Source: Acetatifactor sp. (GTDB lineage: Bacteria; Bacillota; Clostridia; Lachnospirales; Lachnospiraceae). From it: a DNA stretch of 49,096 nucleotides. Positions 1-10,372 of the stretch are shown piece after piece. Position numbers and translations under genes: made by a program. Where the stretch lies: positions 1 through 49,096 of the forward strand of contig JAFLRM010000025.1 in NCBI GenBank assembly GCA_022511465.1, given 5' to 3'. The notes under the pieces were generated by a model. It made no database searches, was not told the origin of the DNA, and saw only the letters and a list, made by a program, of their open reading frames with translations. Each line of letters starts with the position of its first letter. Position 1 is the first letter of the stretch.

Positions 1-125
1 GAAACTCTTTTTACGATACAGGAATTACGCCGGAATATGGCGAGCAGCTTTTGACCCTGTCTACATGTGAGTATACCCTGGATGAGGGGAGACTTGTGGT
101 GGTGGCAAGGAAAAAGGAAAGCTAA
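1..125 (+). CDS. Class B sortase, C-terminal fragment
   Basis: Only the last 40 or so codons are present, read in the frame that starts at base 3 and ends with TAA at 123-125; the 5' part lies outside the window. The fragment reads LSTCEY followed about 12 residues later by GRLVVVARK. This is the signature around the active site of class B sortases: the catalytic cysteine of the TLXTC motif (codon 66-68) and the downstream catalytic arginine. Sortases are membrane-anchored transpeptidases that cleave a sorting signal on secreted proteins and attach them to the cell wall or polymerise pili. The substrate cannot be told from the fragment. A strong terminator follows directly, so this gene ends its transcription unit. 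The family call is fairly secure because cysteine and arginine both sit in the expected context, but it rests on a short stretch. Confidence 0.72.
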   Translation, partial: NSFYDTGITPEYGEQLLTLSTCEYTLDEGRLVVVARKKES

Positions 126-139
126 AGTGAAAAACAGGA

Positions 140-197
140 AGGACCTTCCTTTGTTCATCGCTGATTTTGATGACGGGGAAGGTTCTTTATTTTTTTC
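140..197 (+). terminator. Intrinsic terminator after the sortase gene
   Basis: A 10-bp stem (140-149 with 177-186, one mismatch) encloses a second pairing, TCATC with GATGA, and is followed by a T-rich run at 187-196. It lies 14 bases after the sortase stop codon. Confidence 0.75.
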
Positions 198-217
198 AAA
201 ATTTTAAAAAAAACAGT

Positions 218-245
218 TTGCAAGAAATATAGAATTTGTTACAAT
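218..245 (+). promoter_or_regulatory. Sigma-A promoter for the C39-like peptidase
   Basis: TTGCAA (218-223), a 16-base spacer and TACAAT (240-245) form a good vegetative promoter about 95 bases upstream of the chosen ATG. Confidence 0.6.
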
Positions 246-340
246 AAATGTAGTGTTTTTACGTGTCAAAGGTGGCCGGGTGTTTCCACGGCTGTCACAA
301 TAAAATAAAATCAGGTGCGAGGCACCGGAATGGAGGAAGC

Positions 341-1009
341 ATGAGGTATTTTTTCGAGTCTAAGGTCGAAAAGAAGGACGAGGGATACACGATCCAGATC
401 CCTTTTAACGTATGGGAGGTGTGTAAGCAGCGCGATGTGATCAAGGGCGACCTGGTTTTGGACAACAAGGTCATTGACTGCGAGCTGTGGCCCAAGGAGA
501 AGGGCAACTATGAGGTGCATATCAAGGATCAGGAGGGGATCAGCGTAGAGCCCGGATCAGTGCACAAGATCCTGCTCCACGTAAATGGTTCCCTGATCCG
601 CATGGATCAGAACAGCCCTTACAGCTTTGAGAACCCGATCCGTAAGATTGATAGTGTTGATGTGATCATCCAGCCGGAGGACGGACTCTGCGGGCAATCT
701 TGCGTGGCTATGCTGGCCGGTGTTACCGTTGCGGAAGTGATCAGCGTTATGGACTGCAGAGAGTGGCAGGCTACCATGGGCCGTGTGATCTCAGCATTGA
801 ATTATTATGGTATCGATCACACCGATATTATTATGTACACAGAGGGTCGTGACACTGTTCTGCCCAAGTGCGCGATCCTGATGGAGAAGATGGGACGCTT
901 CTGCCATTATCTGGTTCACTTCGATGGAAAGTTCTACGATTCCAACCTCGGTGTGTTGGAGGAATATGATACCAGCAAGTTGCTTGGCTTCTTGGAGATC
1001 AAGTGCTGA
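341..1009 (+). CDS. C39-like cysteine peptidase with N-terminal DUF1905-like domain
   Basis: The ATG at 341 is chosen because TGGAGGAAGC sits directly before it; the frame stays open upstream to a GTG at 263 but with no ribosome site. The product has 222 residues and no signal peptide or membrane segment. Residues 3-81 resemble the small beta-barrel DUF1905 pattern (FESKVEKKDEGY, IPFNVWEV). Residues 108-205 look like the papain-like C39 fold: Gln111 and Cys117 in QPEDGLCGQSC as oxyanion and nucleophile, His189 in CHYLVHFDGK, and Asp200 in FYDSN. C39 peptidases usually cleave double-glycine leaders next to an ABC transporter, but none is present here, so the substrate is unknown. The gene has its own promoter and terminator and appears monocistronic. 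The C39-like call is moderately sure and the N-terminal call is tentative. Confidence 0.6.
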   Translation: MRYFFESKVEKKDEGYTIQIPFNVWEVCKQRDVIKGDLVLDNKVIDCELWPKEKGNYEVHIKDQEGISVEPGSVHKILLHVNGSLIRMDQNSPYSFENPIRKIDSVDVIIQPEDGLCGQSCVAMLAGVTVAEVISVMDCREWQATMGRVISALNYYGIDHTDIIMYTEGRDTVLPKCAILMEKMGRFCHYLVHFDGKFYDSNLGVLEEYDTSKLLGFLEIKC

Positions 1010-1041
1010 TCTAAAGTCAAATATAAGAATTGACAGGCAAG

Positions 1042-1073
1042 GGGATTGTTCGTTTGGGCGGACAGTCCCTTTT
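1042..1073 (+). terminator. Intrinsic terminator after the C39-like gene
   Basis: An 11-bp stem pairs 1042-1052 with 1059-1069 (two G-U pairs), with loop TTTGGG, followed by four T. The T run is short. Confidence 0.6.
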
Positions 1074-1123
1074 CAGGCTTATGAGGAGAATAGAAGGGAC
1101 AAAAGATAAGAGGAGGGAGCAAA

Positions 1124-2095
1124 GTGAGTGTACAGACAGAGGTTTATATGGCCATGGCAGCAGCCTGCGGTTTACAGTACGATACTTTTCACAATGTGAT
1201 CTACGGACAGAAAAACGGTTTTGATCTGCTGATCTATGAAGTCAACATGGACAACCCCAATGTGCTGAATATTCACACTGCGGCAAGACGCAACGGCTCT
1301 GCGCTATCACAGGAGGAAAGGGCGGAGCTCACAAGAGGGACACAGGGGTTTACGGTGATGGATCAGAAAAGGTATGATATCTCGACGGTTCTGGCCAAGA
1401 GCAATGACTCAGAGGAGGAACTGGTGGCGGCGCTGCCGGAAGCGGTTGACAGCTTCCTTTCCTATCTGACCATAAGGGGATTTCAGCCCTGCTGCAGTAT
1501 TTGTGGACAGAATGCGAGATTTGCCGGCTATCAGTCCGGTCCCACCTGCCTGCATCTATGCGAGAACTGTGAGAGCCGGATAAGCGGCGGTTTTCTGGAA
1601 CTTTCGCCAACAATGGGTCAGAACCGGAAAGAAAATGTGTTGCTTGGTATCATGGGGGCACTCATAGGATCTTTGCTGGGAGTTCTGATGATCGTGGTGC
1701 TTGGCCGGCTGGGAATTGTAGCATCCTTTTCAGGTGTGATGATGGCTATTGGCGTGCTGAAGGGCTACGAGATCCTGGGCGGTAACTTGTCTAAGAGAGG
1801 GATTGTGATCAGTGTGGCGATCATGCTGATCATGGCTTATGTGGGAGACAGACTGGATTGGGCCTTATTGGTGTACCAAGAGTATGGAAAGTGGATCTCG
1901 AGTATGCATTTTAGTTTTATGGAATGTTATCTGGACGTCCCCAGATTGATCTCCAATGGAGTGATCGAGCTGAGGCGCTATCTGCTGAACCTTACTGTGC
2001 TCTATGTGTTTTTGCTGTTGGGCGCGGTTCCAACCCTTCGCAAAAGAACACAGGTGAAAACTGCCCAAGTCCGTGTGATCAAGATCGGACAATGA
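1124..2095 (+). CDS. Zinc-ribbon membrane protein of unknown function
   Basis: The start is GTG at 1124, preceded by AGGAGGG with good spacing. The product has 323 residues. The soluble N-terminal part (about 1-165) ends in a likely zinc ribbon: Cys124-x2-Cys127 and Cys146-x2-Cys149, with extra Cys123 and Cys142. It is followed by about four hydrophobic segments (roughly 172-195, 199-215, 226-247 and 288-310) and a basic tail. The N-terminus carries no export signal, so the ribbon probably faces the cytoplasm. The family was not recognised. Neighbours give no functional hint: it lies between a terminator and the groES promoter and seems to be transcribed alone. A chaperone-like or metal-sensing membrane role is possible but unsupported. 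Confidence 0.6.
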   Translation: MSVQTEVYMAMAAACGLQYDTFHNVIYGQKNGFDLLIYEVNMDNPNVLNIHTAARRNGSALSQEERAELTRGTQGFTVMDQKRYDISTVLAKSNDSEEELVAALPEAVDSFLSYLTIRGFQPCCSICGQNARFAGYQSGPTCLHLCENCESRISGGFLELSPTMGQNRKENVLLGIMGALIGSLLGVLMIVVLGRLGIVASFSGVMMAIGVLKGYEILGGNLSKRGIVISVAIMLIMAYVGDRLDWALLVYQEYGKWISSMHFSFMECYLDVPRLISNGVIELRRYLLNLTVLYVFLLLGAVPTLRKRTQVKTAQVRVIKIGQ

Positions 2096-2230
2096 GCCAG
2101 CCATAAAAATAAACAGATTATAAACAGAATATAAAATTGTATTTTGAGCACTCTAATAAGAAAATGGAAGATAGTGGGAATATACAAGAGAAAAAATGAG
2201 ATAATAAGAGGTAAATTGCTCTGCATACAT

Positions 2231-2259
2231 TTGCAAAGACTTACATATAAAACTAATAT
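2231..2259 (+). promoter_or_regulatory. Sigma-A promoter of groES-groEL
   Basis: TTGCAA (2231-2236), a 17-base spacer and TAATAT (2254-2259). The predicted transcription start near 2266 places the CIRCE element just downstream. The rest of 2096-2230 is AT-rich, and nothing else was recognised in it. Confidence 0.75.
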
Positions 2260-2271
2260 ATGTATTGGTGA

Positions 2272-2298
2272 TTAGCACTCAAATAAAATGAGTGCTAA
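2272..2298 (+). promoter_or_regulatory. CIRCE operator (HrcA binding site)
   Basis: TTAGCACTC (2272-2280), nine bases, then GAGTGCTAA (2290-2298) is a perfect match to the CIRCE inverted repeat. HrcA repressor binds this element and releases it on heat or unfolding stress. It lies in the 5' leader of groES, 42 bases before the ATG. Confidence 0.97.
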
Positions 2299-2339
2299 CA
2301 AGAGAAAAAAGAACAGCTAATATAAGGAGGCATTCATTT

Positions 2340-4288
<1,949 letters not shown>

Positions 4289-4317
4289 AACGCTCATCTG
4301 ACAAGAAAACTTTTATG

Positions 4318-4353
4318 ACAGGCATGGAACTTTCGGTTCCGTGCCTGTTTTTT
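4318..4353 (+). terminator. Intrinsic terminator of groES-groEL
   Basis: ACAGGCA-GGAAC pairs across a short TTTC loop with GGTTCC-GTGCCTGT (about 14 bp, one mismatch) and is followed by seven T (4347-4353). Confidence 0.9.
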
Positions 4354-4367
4354 GTGGCGGTTTTCAG

Positions 4368-4396
4368 TTGTGAAGACAGGGGAATTATGATAAAAT
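4368..4396 (+). promoter_or_regulatory. Possible promoter of the GH43-PL9 operon
   Basis: TTGTGA (4368-4373), a 17-base spacer and TAAAAT (4391-4396) lie about 70 bases before the GH43 ATG. The match is moderate. No clear operator palindrome was seen in 4354-4465. Confidence 0.4.
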
Positions 4397-4465
4397 TACT
4401 TTGAATACTAAAATCGGCAGGACATAATTTTCACAAGTGTCCTTCTGTCAATTTAGGAGAGTAAA

Positions 4466-6010
4466 ATGAGCGAAGAGAGAGTATATCACAACCCGGTGCA
4501 ACGGGGCTTCTTCCCGGATCCGTCGGTGATCCGCGTGGGGGAGGATTATTACATGGTAAATTCCAGTTTCCAATATTTTCCAGCAATTCCGATCTCCCAT
4601 TCCAGGGACATGGTGCATTGGCATATTATCGGCCATGCCATAGCAAACCCTGAGTGGCTGGACCTGAGTGAAACCAAGGACTCCCACGGTATCTGGGCAC
4701 CGGATATCGAATATGTGGACGGAAAGTTCTACATATATGCCACCCTTCGGCTGAATGCGGACGGCAAGAGAGATAACAATGTTATGCGCAGACAGTTGGC
4801 CATGGTGTCCGACCGGCCCGAGGGTCCTTACAGCAAGCCGGTATGCCTAGAGGTGGATGACATCGACCCCTCTCTTTTTGTGGATGATGACGGACAGAAA
4901 TATATGGTGATCGCAAAGGCGGCCCGGACGGTTCCTCTGTCGGAGGACGGTCTGCAGGTGACAGGGCCTATAAGAACCGCATGGGAGGGAACCGGCGAGA
5001 GGTGTCCCGAGGGGCCTCACATGATGAAGAAGGACGGTTACTATTATGCTATCTTGGCGGAGGGAGGCACCGGCATCGGCCATGGCATCAATGTTGCCAG
5101 AAGCAGGGAACTCTACGGCGACTATGAGGTTTCTCCCTACAATCCGGTCATGCGTCAGATGGATCCGGAGGCGCTCCTTCAGAGAGCGGGACACGGCAAG
5201 CTGGTGCAGGACCAGAACGGACAATGGTGGTGTTACTATCTGTGTGGCAGACGCAATCAGGGCAAATACACTACCATCGGCAGGGAGTCCGCATTAGATC
5301 CCGTGCAATGGACCGAGGACGGCTGGTTTACCATAAACGAGGGCAAGGGTCCCAGCCTGATGCAAAAAGCGCCCGATCTGCCGGAATGTGTTTTCCCGAG
5401 AAATCTGTTTGATGATTTTGATGACGATCGGTTAAATCTGGAGTGGGAGTTTGTACGCAATCCGGACAACGGTTCATGGTCTTTGACGGAACGCCCGGGA
5501 TACTTCCGTGTTTGGACGAGGGATGGGCAGTTAAATGAGATCCGGGCCAAGAATACGTTGCTTCGCAGAGAGCAGGAGCTCTCCTACACGGCGGAGACCA
5601 AGGTGGAGTTCTACCCCGATCGAAACGGTGAACAGGCGGGGCTGACCTGCTACTATAGCACGGCAACCTACGCCAGATGTTCTCTGTGCTATGAGGATGG
5701 CAGGAAACTGCAGCTTGTCATCAATCGCAATCACGGTGAGGAATTGATGGCGGAGGTCACAGGGGTCAAGGAAGCCCCCGTCTATCTGAAGGTGGTGGTG
5801 GAGAAACTGACCAGAACCTTCTATTATAGCTATGATGGCGAAGGGTGGCAGGAGATCGGAAAGCTGGAAAATTGCGTTTATCTGTGCGACGAGGGTGTAC
5901 CTGACGACCCCAAGCGCCACACCGGCACTCTGGTGGGGCTTTATGCCAACAACGGCGGTTGCGGCAGCAGGAAACCGGCAGACTTTGACTATTTTAAATA
6001 TGAGGATTGA
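4466..6010 (+). CDS. Glycoside hydrolase family 43 (xylosidase/arabinofuranosidase-like)
   Basis: The 514-residue product has no signal peptide, so it should act on imported oligosaccharides in the cytoplasm. Residues 9-310 show the five-bladed propeller of GH43 with its three acidic residues: Asp18 in FFPDPS (general base), Asp134 in DIDPSLF (pKa tuner) and Glu182 in CPEGPHM (general acid). Residues from about 312 to the end form a C-terminal beta-sandwich of the DUF1349/GH43_C2 type, starting at NLFDDFDDD. Members with this layout are mostly beta-xylosidases or alpha-L-arabinofuranosidases. The neighbouring pectate lyase favours a pectin side chain as substrate, but that is inference. The ATG at 4466 follows AGGAGA. 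The pectate lyase gene starts 44 bases downstream, so the two are likely one operon. Confidence 0.85.
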   Translation: MSEERVYHNPVQRGFFPDPSVIRVGEDYYMVNSSFQYFPAIPISHSRDMVHWHIIGHAIANPEWLDLSETKDSHGIWAPDIEYVDGKFYIYATLRLNADGKRDNNVMRRQLAMVSDRPEGPYSKPVCLEVDDIDPSLFVDDDGQKYMVIAKAARTVPLSEDGLQVTGPIRTAWEGTGERCPEGPHMMKKDGYYYAILAEGGTGIGHGINVARSRELYGDYEVSPYNPVMRQMDPEALLQRAGHGKLVQDQNGQWWCYYLCGRRNQGKYTTIGRESALDPVQWTEDGWFTINEGKGPSLMQKAPDLPECVFPRNLFDDFDDDRLNLEWEFVRNPDNGSWSLTERPGYFRVWTRDGQLNEIRAKNTLLRREQELSYTAETKVEFYPDRNGEQAGLTCYYSTATYARCSLCYEDGRKLQLVINRNHGEELMAEVTGVKEAPVYLKVVVEKLTRTFYYSYDGEGWQEIGKLENCVYLCDEGVPDDPKRHTGTLVGLYANNGGCGSRKPADFDYFKYED

Positions 6011-6054
6011 GCGGCTTTAAAGTGTTCATTCCCTGGTTTTGAGAGGAATGTCTT

Positions 6055-8397
6055 ATGAGTAAGAGAAAACTTGAATGGTCTTTTGTAGCATATGGAACCA
6101 GTGTGGATCTGGAGAACAATGGTTTTGCAGGGAGTGTGGAAGAGAATACGCTCTCTGTGTGGAGCTTAAATGGTAAGGGAAAGATTGTGCCGGCATCCAC
6201 GGATGGTCTGGCATTCTACTACACGGTGTTGGATGCGGAGACGGAGAATTTTACATTGTCCGCCGACCTGGAGGTGGAGAGCTGGACCTTTTCCAACGGC
6301 CAGGACGGTTTTGGACTGATGGCGGCAGATTCCATCGGTGAGAATGGCAGTGAAGTCAGTTTCTGGAACAATTCCTACATGGCCAGTGTGACAAGGGTGG
6401 ACTACGCTTATGATCCAGAGCGGAAATGTCCGGGTAACACCGGAGAGCAGTATTTTATGAAGCTGGGGGTTGGAGCGCAGGAGAAAAAGGGGATAACGCC
6501 CGGGGCCAACGAGAGTGGAACACAGATTCAGAAATTTAGCAGCACCATGCACACGCTGGAGACTACAGCGCCCGAGCGTGGCCTTCCGCCCGGCACCTAT
6601 AATCTGGTGGGGCGCTACACCAACGCTCCCGAGAAAATGCAGAATGTGGCTGAGCTTACAACGTTTCATTTGTCTCTGCGCCGCTTGAACGGCGGGTATA
6701 TGATCAGCTATACGAATCAGGAAGGTGTTACTACCTGTCAGAAATTCTACAATGATGAGAATGGCGATGCACTGATGCAGTTGGCTGAGAAGCGGATCTA
6801 CGTGGGCTTTTTTGCGTCCCGAAACGCCAAAGTCAAGGTGCGCAACGTGGAGCTTACGACAATACCTCCCGCGGAGGATGACGAAATCGGAGAAAGGCCG
6901 TTCACGTTGGTTACGCCCGAGTATGCTATATGTTCCGCCACCGTGGCAAACAGAGAAGACTATGAGTTGGTGTACTATGGAAATGCCAACGGAAACCTAA
7001 GTGTGCGGGATGAGTTTGGGGTGGAGATTGCCAGCAAAAGAGTGCAGGCAAGCACCAAGTGTCGAGTGAATACCAGCGTTCACCGTGGGGAAAATACTTT
7101 TTACGTGACTTTTTTGCCGGATGCGGATTATCAGCCATCCCCCTACGAAAAACTATCTGATCATGAAAAGAGAGAGTTTGTTTTCACCGTGACATATGAG
7201 ATTAACGAAGGAGAACTTTTATACATAGGGCCGGGTGGGACGGCACAGTCTGCGGGAACAAGACAAGACCCTATCGACATCTACACTGCGGTCAGGGGAG
7301 CAGTTCCCGGTCAGAGGCTGGTTCTGCTTCCCGGCAGGTATTGTCTGGAGAAGACTGTGTGTGTGGAGCGCGGTATGGATGGAACGAAGGAGCAGCCCAT
7401 TGTTTTGGAGGCGGAAGAAGGTTCCCGACCGGTGCTTGACTTTTGCAGAAAGTGTGAGGCCATGATCCTGGCAGGAGATTATTGGCGCGTCAAAGGCTTT
7501 GATGTGACCAACTCAGGCATTGCTGAACGGGGTGTGGTTTTGGCGGGCAGCCATAACATATTGGAGAGGATTTCTGTCTATCGGAACGGAAATACCGGAC
7601 TGCAGATCGGCTGTTACTCCCGGTGGGACAGCAGGGAGGATTGGCCCGCGGATAATTTGGTGCTCAACTGTACCTCCTATCTTAACGCAGACCCGGGCTA
7701 CACCGATTGTGACGGATTTGCAGCCAAGATCACTGTGGCGGATGGCAACGTGTTTGATGGTTGCATCTCTGCCTACAACGCGGACGATGGATTTGATCTG
7801 TTCGCCAAGGTGGAGAAGGGAGCCACCGGCAGTGTGCTGATCCGCAACTGCCTCGCTTTCAAAAACGGTTATGTGCTGGACGATGAGGGGAAGGAAGTAC
7901 ATGCGGGCCTTGGAAACGGCTTTAAGCTGGGCGGCTCCAGCATCGCCTGCGGACATCGATTAGAACACAGCATTGCCTTTGCCAACGGCGAGAAGGGCGT
8001 GGATTCCAACAGTTGTCCGGACGATCATATATCCCATGTGATCTCTTTCAACAATGATTCCCACAATGTGGCTCTCTTTACCACAGACGCGAAGAATACC
8101 GCATTTACCGCGGAGGGTGTGCTGTCTTTCCGTACAGAGGCTGGTATGCCTGATCAGCTTGATCTCAAGGGAATGCAGGATAAGGAGGCAGTCTACGGAG
8201 AGAGCAACTATTATCAGGGTGATGGGATCAGTGTCAATACAAAAGGCCGGTGTGTGGAGGCGGACTGGTTTGAGAAGCTGGACGTGGAGGAGGCTATCCA
8301 CGGCGGCATCTGTCGTGATGAAAATGGACACATCCTGCTGAACGGATTCCTTGTATTGACGGACAAAGCGCCTGCGGATACAGGCACCAGATGGTAG
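6055..8397 (+). CDS. Pectate lyase, polysaccharide lyase family 9-like, cytoplasmic
   Basis: The product has 780 residues, ATG at 6055 after GAGAGG, and no signal peptide. Residues 1 to about 385 are beta-rich with no recognised family. Residues from about 388 to 700 form a right-handed parallel beta-helix with the PL9 active-site pattern. Asp553 in DCDGFAAK lies 24 residues before Asp577-Asp578-x2-Asp581 in NADDGFDLF. In the PL9 enzyme Pel9A these residues bind calcium as Asp209, 233, 234 and 237, with the same spacing. Lys624 in GNGFKLGG fits the catalytic base Lys273. The enzyme should cleave polygalacturonate or its oligomers by beta-elimination. Known PL9 enzymes are usually secreted, so the missing export signal suggests use on imported oligogalacturonides. 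It is partnered with the upstream GH43 gene. Confidence 0.82.
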   Translation: MSKRKLEWSFVAYGTSVDLENNGFAGSVEENTLSVWSLNGKGKIVPASTDGLAFYYTVLDAETENFTLSADLEVESWTFSNGQDGFGLMAADSIGENGSEVSFWNNSYMASVTRVDYAYDPERKCPGNTGEQYFMKLGVGAQEKKGITPGANESGTQIQKFSSTMHTLETTAPERGLPPGTYNLVGRYTNAPEKMQNVAELTTFHLSLRRLNGGYMISYTNQEGVTTCQKFYNDENGDALMQLAEKRIYVGFFASRNAKVKVRNVELTTIPPAEDDEIGERPFTLVTPEYAICSATVANREDYELVYYGNANGNLSVRDEFGVEIASKRVQASTKCRVNTSVHRGENTFYVTFLPDADYQPSPYEKLSDHEKREFVFTVTYEINEGELLYIGPGGTAQSAGTRQDPIDIYTAVRGAVPGQRLVLLPGRYCLEKTVCVERGMDGTKEQPIVLEAEEGSRPVLDFCRKCEAMILAGDYWRVKGFDVTNSGIAERGVVLAGSHNILERISVYRNGNTGLQIGCYSRWDSREDWPADNLVLNCTSYLNADPGYTDCDGFAAKITVADGNVFDGCISAYNADDGFDLFAKVEKGATGSVLIRNCLAFKNGYVLDDEGKEVHAGLGNGFKLGGSSIACGHRLEHSIAFANGEKGVDSNSCPDDHISHVISFNNDSHNVALFTTDAKNTAFTAEGVLSFRTEAGMPDQLDLKGMQDKEAVYGESNYYQGDGISVNTKGRCVEADWFEKLDVEEAIHGGICRDENGHILLNGFLVLTDKAPADTGTRW

Positions 8398-8405
8398 GAA
8401 AGTTA

Positions 8406-8434
8406 TTGAAAAAATTTCTTATTTTTTGTAAAAT
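8406..8434 (+). promoter_or_regulatory. Sigma-A promoter of the hydrogenase module
   Basis: TTGAAA (8406-8411), a 17-base spacer and TAAAAT (8429-8434) lie about 75 bases before the ATG of the flavoprotein gene. No clear terminator separates it from the pectate lyase gene. Confidence 0.6.
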
Positions 8435-8507
8435 TATATTATCTGATCAGGATGCTATAGATAAGAGTTAATAAAAATATAGAACAGAGGAAGAAAGGGA
8501 GAAGAGT

Positions 8508-10358
8508 ATGAGTCGATTGAAGATTGCAACGCCCAATCAGGCACAGTTGACGGTGGAACGTCTCTACAAGGATCTGGAGCGGCGCATTGTTGCCAGCCCG
8601 CCCGGTTTATGTCCGGTGGACCTGCAGCTTTCCTTCTTAAAGCTCTGCCATGCGCAGACTTGTGGAAAGTGTGTGCCCTGCCGTGTAGGATTGGGACAGC
8701 TGCAGAATTTGCTGGAGGATGTGTTGGATGGATGTGGAAGTCATAAGACTTTGGAGCTGATCCAGGAAACAGCGTCTAACATCATGGACTCCGCAGACTG
8801 TGCCATCGGATATGAGGCGGCACATATGGTACTGGCAGGATTGGACGGCTTCCGCGAAGATTACGTATACCACATTGAGCATGGAAAGTGTTCCTGCCAC
8901 ATCACCCAGCCCGTACCCTGCGTAGCGCTGTGCCCGGCGGGTGTGGATATCCCCGGATACATTGCATTGGTGAAGGAGGGGCGCTATGCGGATGCCGTGA
9001 AACTGATCCGCAAGGATAATCCGTTCCCTACTGCCTGTGCCCTGATCTGTGAGCATCCCTGTGAGGCGAGATGCCGTCGCAATATGATTGACAGCTCCGT
9101 GAACATCAGGGGCTTAAAGCGCATGGCGGTGGACAATGCTCGTGCCAACACAGTGCCTGTGCCGGAGAAGGCAGAGAGCACTGGCAAGAGAGTGGCTATC
9201 GTCGGAGGAGGCCCTGGAGGTCTTTCCGCTGCCTATTATTTGGAACTGATGGGTCATCACGTGGTGGTATATGAAGAGAAGAACAAACTTGGAGGCATGC
9301 TCCGCTATGGCATCCCCAATTATAGATTTCCCAGAGAGCGCCTGCAGGAGGATATCGACGTGGTATTGTCCACAGGCGTGGAAGTGAAGCTGAATACCAG
9401 AGTGGGAAGCGGCGAGGGTGAGATCTCACTTGCAAAGCTGCGTGAGGAATATGACGCGGTATACATAGCTATCGGCGCCCACACCGACAAAAAGATCGGT
9501 ATTGAGGGCGAGGATTCCAAGGGCGTTATGTCGGCGGTGGAGATGCTTCGCAGGATCGGCGACGATGATATGCCTGATTTCAATGGCAAGACCGTGGTAG
9601 TAGTAGGTGGCGGCAATGTGGCCATGGACTGCACCCGCTCTGCGATCCGTCTTGGTGCCAAGAAAGTGGGTATTGCATACCGCAGAAGACAGGATGATAT
9701 GACGGCGCTTCCTGAGGAGGTCGAAGGAGCCATCGCAGAAGGAGCGGAGTTGTACAGCCTGAAAGCGCCCCACAAGATAGAAGCGGACGAAAGCGGCAAT
9801 GTGACCGCACTGTGGGTAGAACCCCAGATCATAGGTCCCATCGATGCATGGGGCAGGGCCCGTCCTGTTCAGGCAGATGTGCCTCTGATGCGTATTCCCT
9901 GTGACATTGTGATCGTGGCTATCGGACAGGGCATCGAGACCAGACACTTTGAGGAGGCGGGACTTTCCGTGAAGAGAGGCACCATCTCCGCTATGAGTGA
10001 CAGCGAGGTAAAGGATGTACAGGGTGTGTTTGCCGGAGGCGACTGCGTGACCGGTCCTGCAACCGTGATCCGTGCCATCGCTGCAGGCAAAGTCGCGGCA
10101 GCTAATATTGACGAATATTTAGGCTTCCATCATGTGGTTCCCTGTGATGTGGAGATTCCACACGTAAATTATGACGACAAGGAGCCCTGCGGCAGGATTC
10201 AGTTGAGCGAGGACGAGGCCGGTGAGCGTAAAAAGAGCTTTGAGCCTTTCGAATGTGGTATGACCGAGCAGGAGGCCTGCCAGGAGGCCGGCAGATGTCT
10301 GCGCTGTGATAAATATGGCTACGGGAACCTCAAAGGTGGTCGCGCAGCAATCTGGTAA
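8508..10358 (+). CDS. NuoF-cluster/GltD fusion NAD(P)H oxidoreductase, hydrogenase partner
   Basis: The product has 616 residues and is predicted to be cytoplasmic. Residues 35-115 match only the C-terminal iron-sulfur domain of NuoF (Cys52, Cys55, Cys58 and Cys98 for one 4Fe-4S cluster); the FMN/NADH domain of NuoF is absent. Residues 128-210 carry the two cysteine sets of the glutamate synthase small subunit (PCVALCP; Cys177, 181, 185, 189). From 226 on come a FAD fold (GGGPGG at 233-238) and an NAD(P)H fold (VVVVGGGNVAMDC). A last CxxC lies near the C-terminus. It should move electrons between NAD(P)H and the hydrogenase encoded next, as in 'glutamate synthase-linked' group A2 [FeFe] hydrogenases. 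No glutamate synthase large subunit is nearby. The ATG at 8508 follows AAAGGGAG. Confidence 0.85.
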   Translation: MSRLKIATPNQAQLTVERLYKDLERRIVASPPGLCPVDLQLSFLKLCHAQTCGKCVPCRVGLGQLQNLLEDVLDGCGSHKTLELIQETASNIMDSADCAIGYEAAHMVLAGLDGFREDYVYHIEHGKCSCHITQPVPCVALCPAGVDIPGYIALVKEGRYADAVKLIRKDNPFPTACALICEHPCEARCRRNMIDSSVNIRGLKRMAVDNARANTVPVPEKAESTGKRVAIVGGGPGGLSAAYYLELMGHHVVVYEEKNKLGGMLRYGIPNYRFPRERLQEDIDVVLSTGVEVKLNTRVGSGEGEISLAKLREEYDAVYIAIGAHTDKKIGIEGEDSKGVMSAVEMLRRIGDDDMPDFNGKTVVVVGGGNVAMDCTRSAIRLGAKKVGIAYRRRQDDMTALPEEVEGAIAEGAELYSLKAPHKIEADESGNVTALWVEPQIIGPIDAWGRARPVQADVPLMRIPCDIVIVAIGQGIETRHFEEAGLSVKRGTISAMSDSEVKDVQGVFAGGDCVTGPATVIRAIAAGKVAAANIDEYLGFHHVVPCDVEIPHVNYDDKEPCGRIQLSEDEAGERKKSFEPFECGMTEQEACQEAGRCLRCDKYGYGNLKGGRAAIW

Positions 10359-10372
10359 TTATTAGAAACGTA

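Noticed and set aside
263..340. Upstream GTG start for the C39-like gene
   Set aside because: No ribosome site there, while ATG 341 has a strong one; the extra residues are Cys/Gly/His-rich and unlike the family.
2143..2154. GAGCACTC as a second CIRCE half site
   Set aside because: The matching arm is missing and it lies upstream of the promoter.
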